From Aliihoeflea sp. 40Bstr573 (GTDB lineage: Bacteria > Pseudomonadota > Alphaproteobacteria > Rhizobiales > Rhizobiaceae), in assembly GCF_024105655.1 (NCBI RefSeq), contig NZ_JAAAMH010000003.1, positions 124,001-188,000 on the forward strand: a stretch of 64,000 bases of DNA. Direction: 5' to 3'. Below the pieces are notes generated by a model. It did not search any database. It had not been told where the DNA came from and saw nothing but the letters and a program-made list of their open reading frames with translations. The translations under genes and the position numbers were made by a program. Of this stretch, positions 8,162-16,150 are shown in pieces. The first letter of the stretch is position 1. Every line of letters begins with the position of its first letter.

Positions 8162-9196
8162 ATGGCTCTTCCCAAGACCATGAACGCCCTCATCCTGAAG
8201 AACGAGGGCTATGCGCGCGACCATTCCGGAACGGCTCTGGAAGCGATGGAGCCCTATGTCGAAAAGGGAACCATCGAGGTGCCCGAGCCCGGCCCGAGCC
8301 AGGTTCTGGTCAAGGTCGCGCTCGCGTCCATCAATCCCTCCGACGTCATGTTCCTGAAAGGGCTCTACGGCCAGCCGCGCAAGCAGGGCCGGCCCGCCGG
8401 CTTCGAAGGCGTCGGTGAGGTGGTGGCTGCCGGCGCCGACGCGCAGGGCCTTGTCGGCAAGCGCGTCGCCTTCGCCACGGGCCTGTCCAACTGGGGAAGC
8501 TGGGCCGATTACGCGCTCGCCGAAGCCGGCGCGGCGATCCCGATCATGGACGGCGTGCGCGACGAGGATGCGGCCGCGATGATCGTCAACCCGCTCACCG
8601 CGCTCGCCATGTTCGGCATCGTCAAGGACGAAGGCGAGAAGGCCTTCGTCGTCACCGCCGGCGCGAGCCAGCTTTGCAAGCTGATGATCGCGGTCGCGAA
8701 GGACGAGGGCTACCGTCCCGTCGCCATCGTGCGCCGCGACGACCAGATCGAGCCCTTGAAGGCCATTGGCGCCGCGCATGTGCTCAACGCGGAAAGCGCC
8801 GATTTCGACCGCCGGCTCGCCGAGGTGCTGGGCTCCGAAAGGCCGCGCATCTTCCTCGACGCGGTCACCGGGCCGCTCGCCGCCAAGGTGTTCCACACGA
8901 TGGGCAAGCGCGCGCGCTGGATCATCTATGGCCGGCTCGATCCGGAAACGACGCCGATCATCGAACCGGGCCAGATGATCTTCATGCACAAGAAGATCGA
9001 GGGCTTCTGGCTGACCGAATGGATGCGCACGGCCGGCAACGACAAGCGCATGGCCGCCGTCATCGAGGCGCAAAAGCGCTTTGCCGACGGGCGCTGGAAG
9101 ACGGACGTAACCGCTGTCGTGCCGCTTGCCGATGCGGTCGAACGGGTGGCCGGCGAACTCGCCCGGCCGAACGGAAAGGTATTCATCAGGCCATGA
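8162..9196 (+). CDS. Second MDR (zinc-independent alcohol dehydrogenase-like) oxidoreductase
   Basis: A 344-residue MDR-fold protein. SINPSDVMFLKGLYG and GFEGVGEVVAAGADAQGLVG mark the GroES-like domain; the Rossmann segment reads VVTAGASQLCKLMIAVAKDEG, a variant of the usual glycine-rich GxxGxxG turn, so cofactor binding may differ from its neighbour. No zinc-ligand Cys cluster is seen. Two ATGs are adjacent (8159, 8162); the second is better spaced from AAGGAG. It is closely packed behind the first MDR gene. The two are clearly different sequences rather than a recent duplication. Substrate unknown. Confidence 0.85.
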   Translation: MALPKTMNALILKNEGYARDHSGTALEAMEPYVEKGTIEVPEPGPSQVLVKVALASINPSDVMFLKGLYGQPRKQGRPAGFEGVGEVVAAGADAQGLVGKRVAFATGLSNWGSWADYALAEAGAAIPIMDGVRDEDAAAMIVNPLTALAMFGIVKDEGEKAFVVTAGASQLCKLMIAVAKDEGYRPVAIVRRDDQIEPLKAIGAAHVLNAESADFDRRLAEVLGSERPRIFLDAVTGPLAAKVFHTMGKRARWIIYGRLDPETTPIIEPGQMIFMHKKIEGFWLTEWMRTAGNDKRMAAVIEAQKRFADGRWKTDVTAVVPLADAVERVAGELARPNGKVFIRP

Positions 9197-9202
9197 CGAA
9201 AA

Positions 9203-9227
9203 GGTGCGCGGGAGGAGCTTGCGCACC
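9203..9227. other. Inverted repeat in the gap before the ABC transporter genes
   Basis: GGTGCGC at 9203-9209 and GCGCACC at 9221-9227 form a perfect 7-bp stem with an 11-base loop containing GGGAGGAG. No T-run follows, so it is not a clear terminator; it could stabilise or partition the upstream message, or pause polymerase ahead of livH. The rest of the 102-base gap holds the livH ribosome-binding site only. Confidence 0.4.
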
Positions 9228-9298
9228 CGTACTGGCAGCTTAAGGTTGAAGGACATCGCGGCGTCAGATCGCGTGTCATAAAGTGGAGGAGAACGTCC

Positions 9299-10174
9299 TT
9301 GGACGTGTTGCAGCTCATCGTCAGCGGCCTTGCGAACGGCTGTGTGTACGGCCTCATCGCCATGGGGTTCGTGCTGATCTACAAGGCGACCGAAGCGGTG
9401 AATTTCGCCCAGGGCGATTTCATGATGCTCGGCGCCTTCATCTGCCTCGGGCTCACAAATCCGCAATTCATGGGCCTGCCCTTTTGGGTGTCGGTGCCCA
9501 TCGCCATCGCCATCATGGGCGCCTTCGGCTATGCGCTCGATCTCGTCGTCCTGCGGCGCATGTTCGGGCAGTCGCAGATCGCCATCGTCATCCTCACCAT
9601 CGCACTCGGCTTCGTGCTTCGCTTTGCCGCCGGGGTCATCTGGGGGCACGAGCCGATCTCGCTGGCCTCGCCGATCGCCGGCCGCGACGTGCGCTTTGCC
9701 GGCGTGGTGCTCGGGCTCGACGAGGTGATGGTCATCTGCGTCACCGCCGTCTTGACGCTGCTCCTCTATCTCTACTTCAACCGCACCAAGCTCGGCGTCG
9801 CCATGCAGGCATCCTCGCAGAACCAGCTTGCCGCCTATTACATGGGCATCCCGGTCAAGCGCATCCATTCCTTGATCTGGGCGCTGTCGGGCATGACGGC
9901 GGCGGTCGCCGGCATCCTCTTCGCCTCAAAGGGGTCCATCGATCCGTCGATCGGGCTTCTGGGCATCAAGGCCTTCGCGGCTGCGGTCATCGGCGGTTTC
10001 GGCTCTCTGCCGGGCGCGCTCCTGGGCGGCATCATCGTCGGCCTGATCGAGCCCTTCTCTGGCCGCTACATGCCGTCCGGCTACTCGCAGATCATGCCGT
10101 ATCTCCTGCTTTTCCTCATTCTGATTTTCCGACCGCACGGCATCCTGGCCCAGGTCCACGCGAAGAAGGTGTGA
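9299..10174 (+). CDS. livH: Branched-chain amino acid-type ABC transporter permease (LivH)
   Basis: A 291-residue inner-membrane permease of the HAAT family, one half of the channel of a Liv-type importer. Family landmarks are LQLIVSGLANGCVYGLIAMG at the start, EAVNFAQGDFMMLGAF, and the cytoplasmic EAA-like stretch FAAAVIGGFGSLPGALLGG that contacts the ATPases. About eight hydrophobic segments are visible. The start is TTG at 9299: GGAGGA lies 8 bases upstream and no ATG fits. It is followed by livM after four bases. With an acyl-CoA ligase in the same operon the substrate is more likely a carboxylic acid (aromatic, branched or keto acid) than an amino acid. Confidence 0.93.
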   Translation: MDVLQLIVSGLANGCVYGLIAMGFVLIYKATEAVNFAQGDFMMLGAFICLGLTNPQFMGLPFWVSVPIAIAIMGAFGYALDLVVLRRMFGQSQIAIVILTIALGFVLRFAAGVIWGHEPISLASPIAGRDVRFAGVVLGLDEVMVICVTAVLTLLLYLYFNRTKLGVAMQASSQNQLAAYYMGIPVKRIHSLIWALSGMTAAVAGILFASKGSIDPSIGLLGIKAFAAAVIGGFGSLPGALLGGIIVGLIEPFSGRYMPSGYSQIMPYLLLFLILIFRPHGILAQVHAKKV

Positions 10175-10178
10175 GGGC

Positions 10179-11279
10179 ATGAGAACCGTTTTCAAGACGT
10201 CCTACGACGCCGACATCAACCTCTTCCGCCATCCTCAGCAGATGGGCTGGTATCTGGCCTTGTTCGCACTGGCTTTGGCGCTGCCCCTCCTGTTGTCGAA
10301 CTTCGCCCTTGGCGAGGCGACCAACGTGCTCATCTGGGCCATCGCCTGCATGGGGCTGATGATCCTGGTCGGCCAGTCGGGCCAGGCGAGCCTCGGCCAT
10401 GCCGCGTTCCTCGCCATCGGCTGCTATGCCAACATCCTCCTGCAGACGCGGCTCGGCGTGCCCTTCCTGATCTCCTTCCCGCTCGCGGGGCTGATCGCGG
10501 GTGTCGCCGGCGCGCTCATCGCCATGCCGATGACCAAGCTGCACGGCATCTATCTCGCCATCGGCACCATCGCGGTCGTCATCCTCGTGGAGGATTTCAT
10601 CGTCATCGCGACGCCGCTCACCAACGGCGTCATCGGGCTGGTCGCGCCGCCGATCCAGATCTTCGGCCTGGTCATCGACCGCTATTCGACGCCGAACCTC
10701 CTCTATTACCTGACGCTGGCGATCACGCTTCTCGTCGTGCTGCTTTACCGCAATCTCCTGCGCTCGCCGCTTGGCCGTTCCTTCGCCGCGATCCGCGATT
10801 CGGAGATTTCGGCGCAGGCGATGGGCGTCAACGTGGCGCGCACCAAGACCGTCGCCTTCGGCATCTCTTCCGGCATCACGGGCCTGGCCGGCGCGCTGAT
10901 GGGCCACTATGCCGGCATCTTCAACAACGAGACCTTCAATCTCATCATCTCGATCCAGCTCCTGCTCGCCATCGTCATCGGCGGCCTGGGGTCCATCCAC
11001 GGCGCCTTCTTCGGCGCGGCGGTGGTCGCGATGCTGCCGCAGTCCATCGCGGTCGCCCGCGACTTCCTGACCCGCATGATCGGCGGTGGATCGATCGCGA
11101 TCCCGGGCATGGAAACGGCGATCTTCGGCCTGATCCTCATCCTGTTCATCCTGTTCGAGCCGATGGGCATCTACGGCCGCTGGGTGAAGATCCGGACCTA
11201 TTTCGAGCTCTTTCCCTTCTACCGGAAGGACATGTTCCGCCGCCAGAAAGCCTATCTCAAGACGGAGCGTATGCGATGA
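10179..11279 (+). CDS. livM: Branched-chain amino acid-type ABC transporter permease (LivM)
   Basis: A 366-residue permease pairing with LivH. It has an N-terminal cytoplasmic extension, then multiple membrane helices starting near residue 25. GQSGQASLGHAAFLAIGCYA is the typical LivM motif, and AIRDSEISAQAMGVNV followed by LLAIVIGGLGSIHGAFFGAA forms the ATPase-coupling loop. The C-terminal tail (RWVKIRTYFELFPFYRKD) is charged and cytoplasmic. Its stop overlaps the livG start (ATGA), so permease and ATPases are translated together. Confidence 0.94.
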   Translation: MRTVFKTSYDADINLFRHPQQMGWYLALFALALALPLLLSNFALGEATNVLIWAIACMGLMILVGQSGQASLGHAAFLAIGCYANILLQTRLGVPFLISFPLAGLIAGVAGALIAMPMTKLHGIYLAIGTIAVVILVEDFIVIATPLTNGVIGLVAPPIQIFGLVIDRYSTPNLLYYLTLAITLLVVLLYRNLLRSPLGRSFAAIRDSEISAQAMGVNVARTKTVAFGISSGITGLAGALMGHYAGIFNNETFNLIISIQLLLAIVIGGLGSIHGAFFGAAVVAMLPQSIAVARDFLTRMIGGGSIAIPGMETAIFGLILILFILFEPMGIYGRWVKIRTYFELFPFYRKDMFRRQKAYLKTERMR

Positions 11280-12061
11280 GCTTGCTCGAACTCGACAATG
11301 TCACGCTGCGCTTCGGTGGCCTCACCGCCGTCAGTCAGGTCTCCTTTTCGGTCGAGGAGGGAGAGGTGTTCGCACTGGTCGGCCCGAACGGCGCCGGCAA
11401 ATCGACGATCTTCAACCTCATCAGCCGCATCTACGATCCGGCCGAAGGCGACATCCGCTTCGACGGCAGGTCGATCCTCGACAGGAAGCCGCACGAGATC
11501 GCGGGGCTCGGCATCGCGCGCACCTTTCAGAACATCGAGCTGTTCGACCACGCCACGGTATTGCAGAACCTGCTCGTCGGGCGCCATCGGCACCGCCACA
11601 GCAGCATGTGGTCCGAGCTCCTCTTCACGCCCTACGTGCGGGCCGAGGAGCGACGCCACCGCGAGGCGATCGAGAAGGTGATCGACTTCCTCGACCTGCA
11701 GGCCTATCGCGAAAAATACATCGCGGGCCTGCCCTACGGCGTGCGCAAGGTCGTCGAAATGGGCCGTGCGCTGGCCATCGAGCCGCGCCTGTTGCTCCTC
11801 GACGAACCGGCCTCCGGCCTTTCGGTCGAGGAAACGCAGGACGTCGCCTTCTGGGTCGAGGACATCAAGAAGCAGATGGGCATCACCGTCCTGATGGTGG
11901 AGCATGACATGCACCTCGTCGCATCCGTGTCCGATCGCGTGCTGGCACTTGCCGACGGCATGATGCTCGCCATGGGAACGCCGCAAGAGGTGCAGAACCA
12001 CCCCAAGGTGGTCGAGGCCTATATCGGCGTCGCCGACGAACACGAAAAGGTGCTGGCATGA
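11276..12061 (+). CDS. livG: ABC transporter ATP-binding protein (LivG)
   Basis: A 261-residue cytoplasmic ATPase of the importer. Walker A is GPNGAGKST, the Q-loop region reads ARTFQNIELFDHATVLQNLL, and Walker B is LLLLDEPASGL. The switch His occurs in MVEHDMHLV. The signature is degenerate: instead of LSYG(E)Q(Q) the sequence reads LPYGVRKVVEMGRAL, as in other LivG proteins. It overlaps livM and livF by four bases each. The protein is intact and of normal length for the family. Confidence 0.94.
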   Translation: MSLLELDNVTLRFGGLTAVSQVSFSVEEGEVFALVGPNGAGKSTIFNLISRIYDPAEGDIRFDGRSILDRKPHEIAGLGIARTFQNIELFDHATVLQNLLVGRHRHRHSSMWSELLFTPYVRAEERRHREAIEKVIDFLDLQAYREKYIAGLPYGVRKVVEMGRALAIEPRLLLLDEPASGLSVEETQDVAFWVEDIKKQMGITVLMVEHDMHLVASVSDRVLALADGMMLAMGTPQEVQNHPKVVEAYIGVADEHEKVLA

Positions 12062-12873
12062 ACATGAGCGCCGCAACGCCGGCTCCCGTCGACAGAACCG
12101 ACGGCAAGTCCATACTGTCGATCCGCAACCTTGAAAGCTATTACGGGCCGATCATGGCGATCCGTGGCGCCAGCCTCGACGTCCGAGAGGGCCAGATCGT
12201 CACCGTCCTCGGCGCCAACGGCGCCGGCAAGACGACGCTTCTCAAGACGATCTCCGGCGTCATGGACCCGGAGAAGGGCCAGATATTCTATGCCGGCCAG
12301 AACATCGCAGGCGCCAATCCCGACAAGGTCGTGCGCCTCGGCATGGTTCACGTCCCCGAAGGCCGCGAGGTCTTTCCTTTGCTGACCGTCGAGGAAAACC
12401 TGAAGATGGGCGCCTTCACGCGCTCCGATACCGACGGCATCGCCCGCGACGAGGAGATGGTCTACGGCTATTTCCCGATCCTCGCCGAGCGTCGCAAGCA
12501 GGCTGCGGGCACCCTTTCGGGCGGCCAGCAGCAGATGCTGGCCATCGGTCGCGGCCTGATGGCAAGGCCGAAGGTCATGCTTCTCGACGAGCCCTCGCTC
12601 GGCCTCTCGCCGCTTCTGGTCAAGGAAATCTTCCAGATCGTGCGCCGTCTCAACAAGGAGCGCGGCGTGACCATCGTCCTCGTCGAGCAGAACGCGAAGG
12701 TTGCCCTCGAAGTGGCCGACTACGGCTATGTCATGGAACTCGGCCGCATCGTCATGGCCGACACCGCCCAGCGGTTGCTTGCGTCCAAGGACATCCAGGA
12801 ATTCTATCTTGGCGTCGTCGAGGAAACCCAGCGCGGCCAGAAGCGCTGGAAGCAGAAGAAGACTTGGCGATGA
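12058..12873 (+). CDS. livF: ABC transporter ATP-binding protein (LivF)
   Basis: A 271-residue ATPase forming the second half of the motor. Walker A is GANGAGKTT, signature LSGGQQQML, Walker B VMLLDEPSLGLS and the switch region IVLVEQNAKVAL. It is longer than ordinary LivF: about 17 extra residues at the N-terminus and a basic tail (QRGQKRWKQKKTWR) after the usual EFYLG end. I recall this tail from Liv operons that also encode an acyl-CoA synthetase, which is the case here (22 bases downstream). The ATGA overlap with livG supports coupled translation. Confidence 0.93.
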   Translation: MNMSAATPAPVDRTDGKSILSIRNLESYYGPIMAIRGASLDVREGQIVTVLGANGAGKTTLLKTISGVMDPEKGQIFYAGQNIAGANPDKVVRLGMVHVPEGREVFPLLTVEENLKMGAFTRSDTDGIARDEEMVYGYFPILAERRKQAAGTLSGGQQQMLAIGRGLMARPKVMLLDEPSLGLSPLLVKEIFQIVRRLNKERGVTIVLVEQNAKVALEVADYGYVMELGRIVMADTAQRLLASKDIQEFYLGVVEETQRGQKRWKQKKTWR

Positions 12874-12895
12874 CCGCAGTCGGGAGGAGGTCCAC

Positions 12896-14785
12896 ATGAC
12901 CATCGCAGAAAAACTGCCGCCCATGCAGACCGTGCGCGGCCATTCCTTCAACCAGGACCTTCAGCGCGCGCCGTTCTATTTCGACGGCTGCGACACGCTG
13001 GTGAAGCTGTTTCGCCAGCGCTGTCTGGAACTTGGTCCCAAGATCGCCCACCGCGAGAAGGATTACGGCATCTGGCTCGCCTATAGCTGGACCGATTTCT
13101 ACGAGCATGCGCGGCTGATCGGCCTCGGCCTCATCGCACTCGGGCTGAAACGAGGCGAGGTCGTCTCCATCCTCTCGGAAGACAACAAGGAGTGGATCTA
13201 CTCCGATCTCGGCATCCAGTCGGTCGGTGGCATCGCGTCGGGGGTCTACACGACCGATTCTGCCAAGCAGCTCCAGTATCTCGTCAACGATTCCGACAGC
13301 CGCTTCCTCTTCGTCGAAAATGACGAGCAGCTCGACAAGTTCCTGTCCGTGCGCGGCGAGATGCCTGGCCTTTCCAAGGTCGTCGTCTTCGACCGCGACG
13401 GCCTGCACGAATTCGCCGACGACCAGGTCATCTTCCTCGACGACCTCTACCGGCTCGGCCGGGATTTCCTGAAGGAGAACCCGAACCGGTTCGACGAGGA
13501 AATCGCGAAGTCGCAGCCGCAGGATACCGCGATCCTCGTCTATACGTCCGGCACGACCGGGCCGCCCAAGGGCGCGATGATCTCGCATTCCAACATCATC
13601 GCCTCGGTCATCGGCTCGGCGCTGACGCTGCCGGTCACGCCCGACGACGAGCAGGTCTGCTTCCTCCCGCTCTGCCACATCCTCGAGCGCCTGATCACCG
13701 TCTTCACCCCGATCGGGCTGAAATCGACCGTCAACTTCGCCGAAAGCCCGGAAACCGTCTTCGACAACGTCCGCGAGGTCTCGCCGCACGTCTTCACCGG
13801 CGTGCCGCGCGTATGGGAAAAGATCTACAGCCGCATCTCCATCATGGCGAACGATTCCACGCCAATCGGCCGCTGGGCGTATCGTCAGGCAGTCAAGACG
13901 GGCATGAAACGTGCCGCAGCGCTGGAGGCCGGCGAACCGGTCCCGGGCGGGACAAGGCTCGCCTATGCGTTCTGGGATTTCATGGTGCTCTCCAACCTGC
14001 GCCGGATGCTCGGCTTCGACCGGCTGCGGCGCGGCACGACGGGCGCGGCGCCGATCTCGCCCGATCTTTTGAAATGGTACAAGGCCGTCGGCATCACCGT
14101 CCTGGAAGGCTACGGGATGACGGAAAGCTCGGGCGTCATCTCGATCAACCTGCTCGACGATTCCAAGAACGGCAGCGTCGGCAAGGTCGTGCCGGGGTCT
14201 GAAGTCCGCATCTCCCCGGAAGGGGAGATCCAGTACAAGGGCGCCAACGTCTTCAAGGGCTATTGGATGAAGCCCGACAAGACCGCCGAGACGATCACCG
14301 AGGATGGCTGGCTGAAGACCGGCGACGTCGGACGCATCGACAATGAAGGCTTTCTCTTCGTCACCGGCCGCGTCAAGGACATCATCATCACCGCCGGCGG
14401 CAAGAACATCACGCCGGCCGAGATCGAGAACCGGCTGAAATTCTCGCCTTACATCTCGGACGCGGTGGTGATCGGCGACAAGCGCAAGTTCCTCTCCTGC
14501 CTGATCATGATCGACCAGGAAAACGTCGAGAAATTCGCGCAGGACAAGAAGGTGCCCTTCAACAATTTCAAGTCGTTGTGCGCCGCGCAAGAGGTGCGCG
14601 ATCTGATCGGCTCGATCGTCGAGGAAACCAACCGCGAATTCGCTCGCGTGGAGCAGATCAAGGATTTCAGGCTCATCGACGTCCTCCTCACCGCCGAGGA
14701 CGAGGAACTGACGGCGACGATGAAGCTGAAGAGAAGTTTCGTCGAGCAGAAGCACAAGCCTCTGATCGACGAGATGTACGGTTGA
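12896..14785 (+). CDS. AMP-dependent acyl-CoA synthetase (long-chain type)
   Basis: A 629-residue member of the ANL superfamily that activates a carboxylic acid to its CoA thioester through an acyl-adenylate. The P-loop TSGTTGPPKGAMISH, the A5-like motif EGYGMTESSGV, the adenylate-binding GWLKTGDVGRID and the linker GRVKDIIITAGGKNITP are all present; the last leads to the C-terminal cap. Length and the GGKNITP form fit long-chain/FadD15-like enzymes, but substrate length cannot be read from sequence alone. The gene lies between livF and the binding-protein gene with an excellent GGAGGAGG site, which argues that the imported compound is its substrate. Confidence 0.92.
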   Translation: MTIAEKLPPMQTVRGHSFNQDLQRAPFYFDGCDTLVKLFRQRCLELGPKIAHREKDYGIWLAYSWTDFYEHARLIGLGLIALGLKRGEVVSILSEDNKEWIYSDLGIQSVGGIASGVYTTDSAKQLQYLVNDSDSRFLFVENDEQLDKFLSVRGEMPGLSKVVVFDRDGLHEFADDQVIFLDDLYRLGRDFLKENPNRFDEEIAKSQPQDTAILVYTSGTTGPPKGAMISHSNIIASVIGSALTLPVTPDDEQVCFLPLCHILERLITVFTPIGLKSTVNFAESPETVFDNVREVSPHVFTGVPRVWEKIYSRISIMANDSTPIGRWAYRQAVKTGMKRAAALEAGEPVPGGTRLAYAFWDFMVLSNLRRMLGFDRLRRGTTGAAPISPDLLKWYKAVGITVLEGYGMTESSGVISINLLDDSKNGSVGKVVPGSEVRISPEGEIQYKGANVFKGYWMKPDKTAETITEDGWLKTGDVGRIDNEGFLFVTGRVKDIIITAGGKNITPAEIENRLKFSPYISDAVVIGDKRKFLSCLIMIDQENVEKFAQDKKVPFNNFKSLCAAQEVRDLIGSIVEETNREFARVEQIKDFRLIDVLLTAEDEELTATMKLKRSFVEQKHKPLIDEMYG

Positions 14786-14834
14786 GGAGAACCGTATGAA
14801 AACAATGCGGAACAACCCCAGGAGGAGTTTGAAA

Positions 14835-16079
14835 ATGAGACTGTTGTTCGGAAAATCCATTCTCGCGCTCGGACTTGCCGCCGGCATGTCCACCGCCGCC
14901 TTCGCCACGCAGGGCGTCACCGACACGGAGGTCGTGATCGGCTCCAACGGCGACCTGTCGGGCATCTTCGCCGCGTTCAATGTCGGCGCCATCAAGGCCG
15001 CGCAGAACCTCTTCGACGAGGTCAACGCAGAAGGCGGCATCCATGGCCGCCAGATCCGCTTCGTCGTCGAGGATCACGGCTACCAGGTGCCGCGCGCCGT
15101 GCAGAACTTCAACAAGCTGGTCAATTCCGACCAGGTCTTCGCGATGATCCTGAACCTCGGCACGCCGCACAACATCGCCGGCTTCCAGATCATGGAGCCC
15201 AAGCAGGTCGCCAATATCGGCCCGCTCACCTCGGCCCGGCAGATGCTCGAAGGCGACATCACCTACAAGTATTCGGGCTTCGCGGCCTACTATGACGGCC
15301 TTCGCGCCGGCATCAAGATGCTGGCCGAAGAGGGCGGCGACGAGGTCCAGAACATCTGCTCGATGTACCTGCCGTCCGATTTCGGCCTCGAAGTCCATGA
15401 AGCCGCCGTCGACGAGGCCGAAGCGCTCGGGCTCAACTTCGCCGGCGAAACGACCCACCGCCCCGACGAGCAGGACTTCGTCGGCGCCGTCACGCGTCTT
15501 CGCGAACTTGATTGCGACATCATCGCCACCGGCGTCGGCGTGCGCCAGACGATCATCGCGCTCGGCACCGCCAAGCGTCTCGGCTGGGATGACGTCAAGT
15601 TCATCGGCTCGTCGGCCGGCTTCAACACCGCCATCGCCAAGGTCGAGGGCGGGGTGACGGAAGGCTACTACGCCGCTGCCGGCTGGGCCGACCACGAGGA
15701 CCGGATGGACAATCCGGAAGTCAAGGCCTGGGCCGACGGCTACGCCGAGAAGAACGGCGAGCCGGCCGGCACGGCCGCGATCCTCGGCCACGGCGCCGCC
15801 ACGACCCTCATCAGGGCGCTGGAAGCTGCCGGTCCGGACCTCACCGCCGAGAGCTTCAAGGATGCCATGGAGAGCCTTGAATATACCGACGTCATCTCCG
15901 GCAACATCCCCGTCAAGTACACGCCCGAAGACCACCAGGGCGGCTCGACGATCGTGATCTCGAAGATCGAGGGCGGCAAGTGGATCGAGGTCGGCCGCGT
16001 CGACCCGACCGCGGAAGGCGGTGCCGATGCTGCGGCGGCGTCTGCTGAAGGCGCGGAAGAGACGGACGCCGCCGACTGA
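14835..16079 (+). CDS. livK: ABC transporter substrate-binding protein (LivK/HAAT family)
   Basis: A 414-residue periplasmic binding protein. A signal peptide is visible (MRLLFGKSILALGLAAG, probable cleavage after AFA at residue 24), followed by the type I fold typical of HAAT receptors: DTEVVIGSNGDLSG, EVNAEGGIHGRQIRFVVEDH and the hinge region. The C-terminus has an unusual Ala/Glu/Asp-rich tail of about 20 residues. The start at 14835 was chosen over 14796 because GGAGGAG lies just upstream and the signal peptide then begins correctly. It ends the operon and is followed by a strong terminator. Placement of the receptor gene last, after the acyl-CoA synthetase, suggests its ligand is a carboxylate. 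Confidence 0.92.
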   Translation: MRLLFGKSILALGLAAGMSTAAFATQGVTDTEVVIGSNGDLSGIFAAFNVGAIKAAQNLFDEVNAEGGIHGRQIRFVVEDHGYQVPRAVQNFNKLVNSDQVFAMILNLGTPHNIAGFQIMEPKQVANIGPLTSARQMLEGDITYKYSGFAAYYDGLRAGIKMLAEEGGDEVQNICSMYLPSDFGLEVHEAAVDEAEALGLNFAGETTHRPDEQDFVGAVTRLRELDCDIIATGVGVRQTIIALGTAKRLGWDDVKFIGSSAGFNTAIAKVEGGVTEGYYAAAGWADHEDRMDNPEVKAWADGYAEKNGEPAGTAAILGHGAATTLIRALEAAGPDLTAESFKDAMESLEYTDVISGNIPVKYTPEDHQGGSTIVISKIEGGKWIEVGRVDPTAEGGADAAAASAEGAEETDAAD

Positions 16080-16100
16080 TCGAACGGCTTTCGAAATGAA

Positions 16101-16132
16101 GACGCCGCCCGGTTTTCCGGGCGGCGTTCTTC
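16101..16132 (+). terminator. Rho-independent terminator of the Liv/acyl-CoA operon
   Basis: A perfect 10-bp stem CGCCGCCCGG / CCGGGCGGCG (16103-16112 and 16117-16126) closed by a TTTT loop and followed by TTCTTC. It lies between convergent genes and may also serve the minus-strand efflux gene's end on the other side. Confidence 0.85.
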
Positions 16133-16150
16133 ATTGCGCGATCGCTTTGC

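Noticed and set aside
12752-15040. 762-codon antisense frame over the acyl-CoA synthetase and binding protein genes
   Set aside because: Shadow of two well-conserved plus-strand genes; no recognisable domain.
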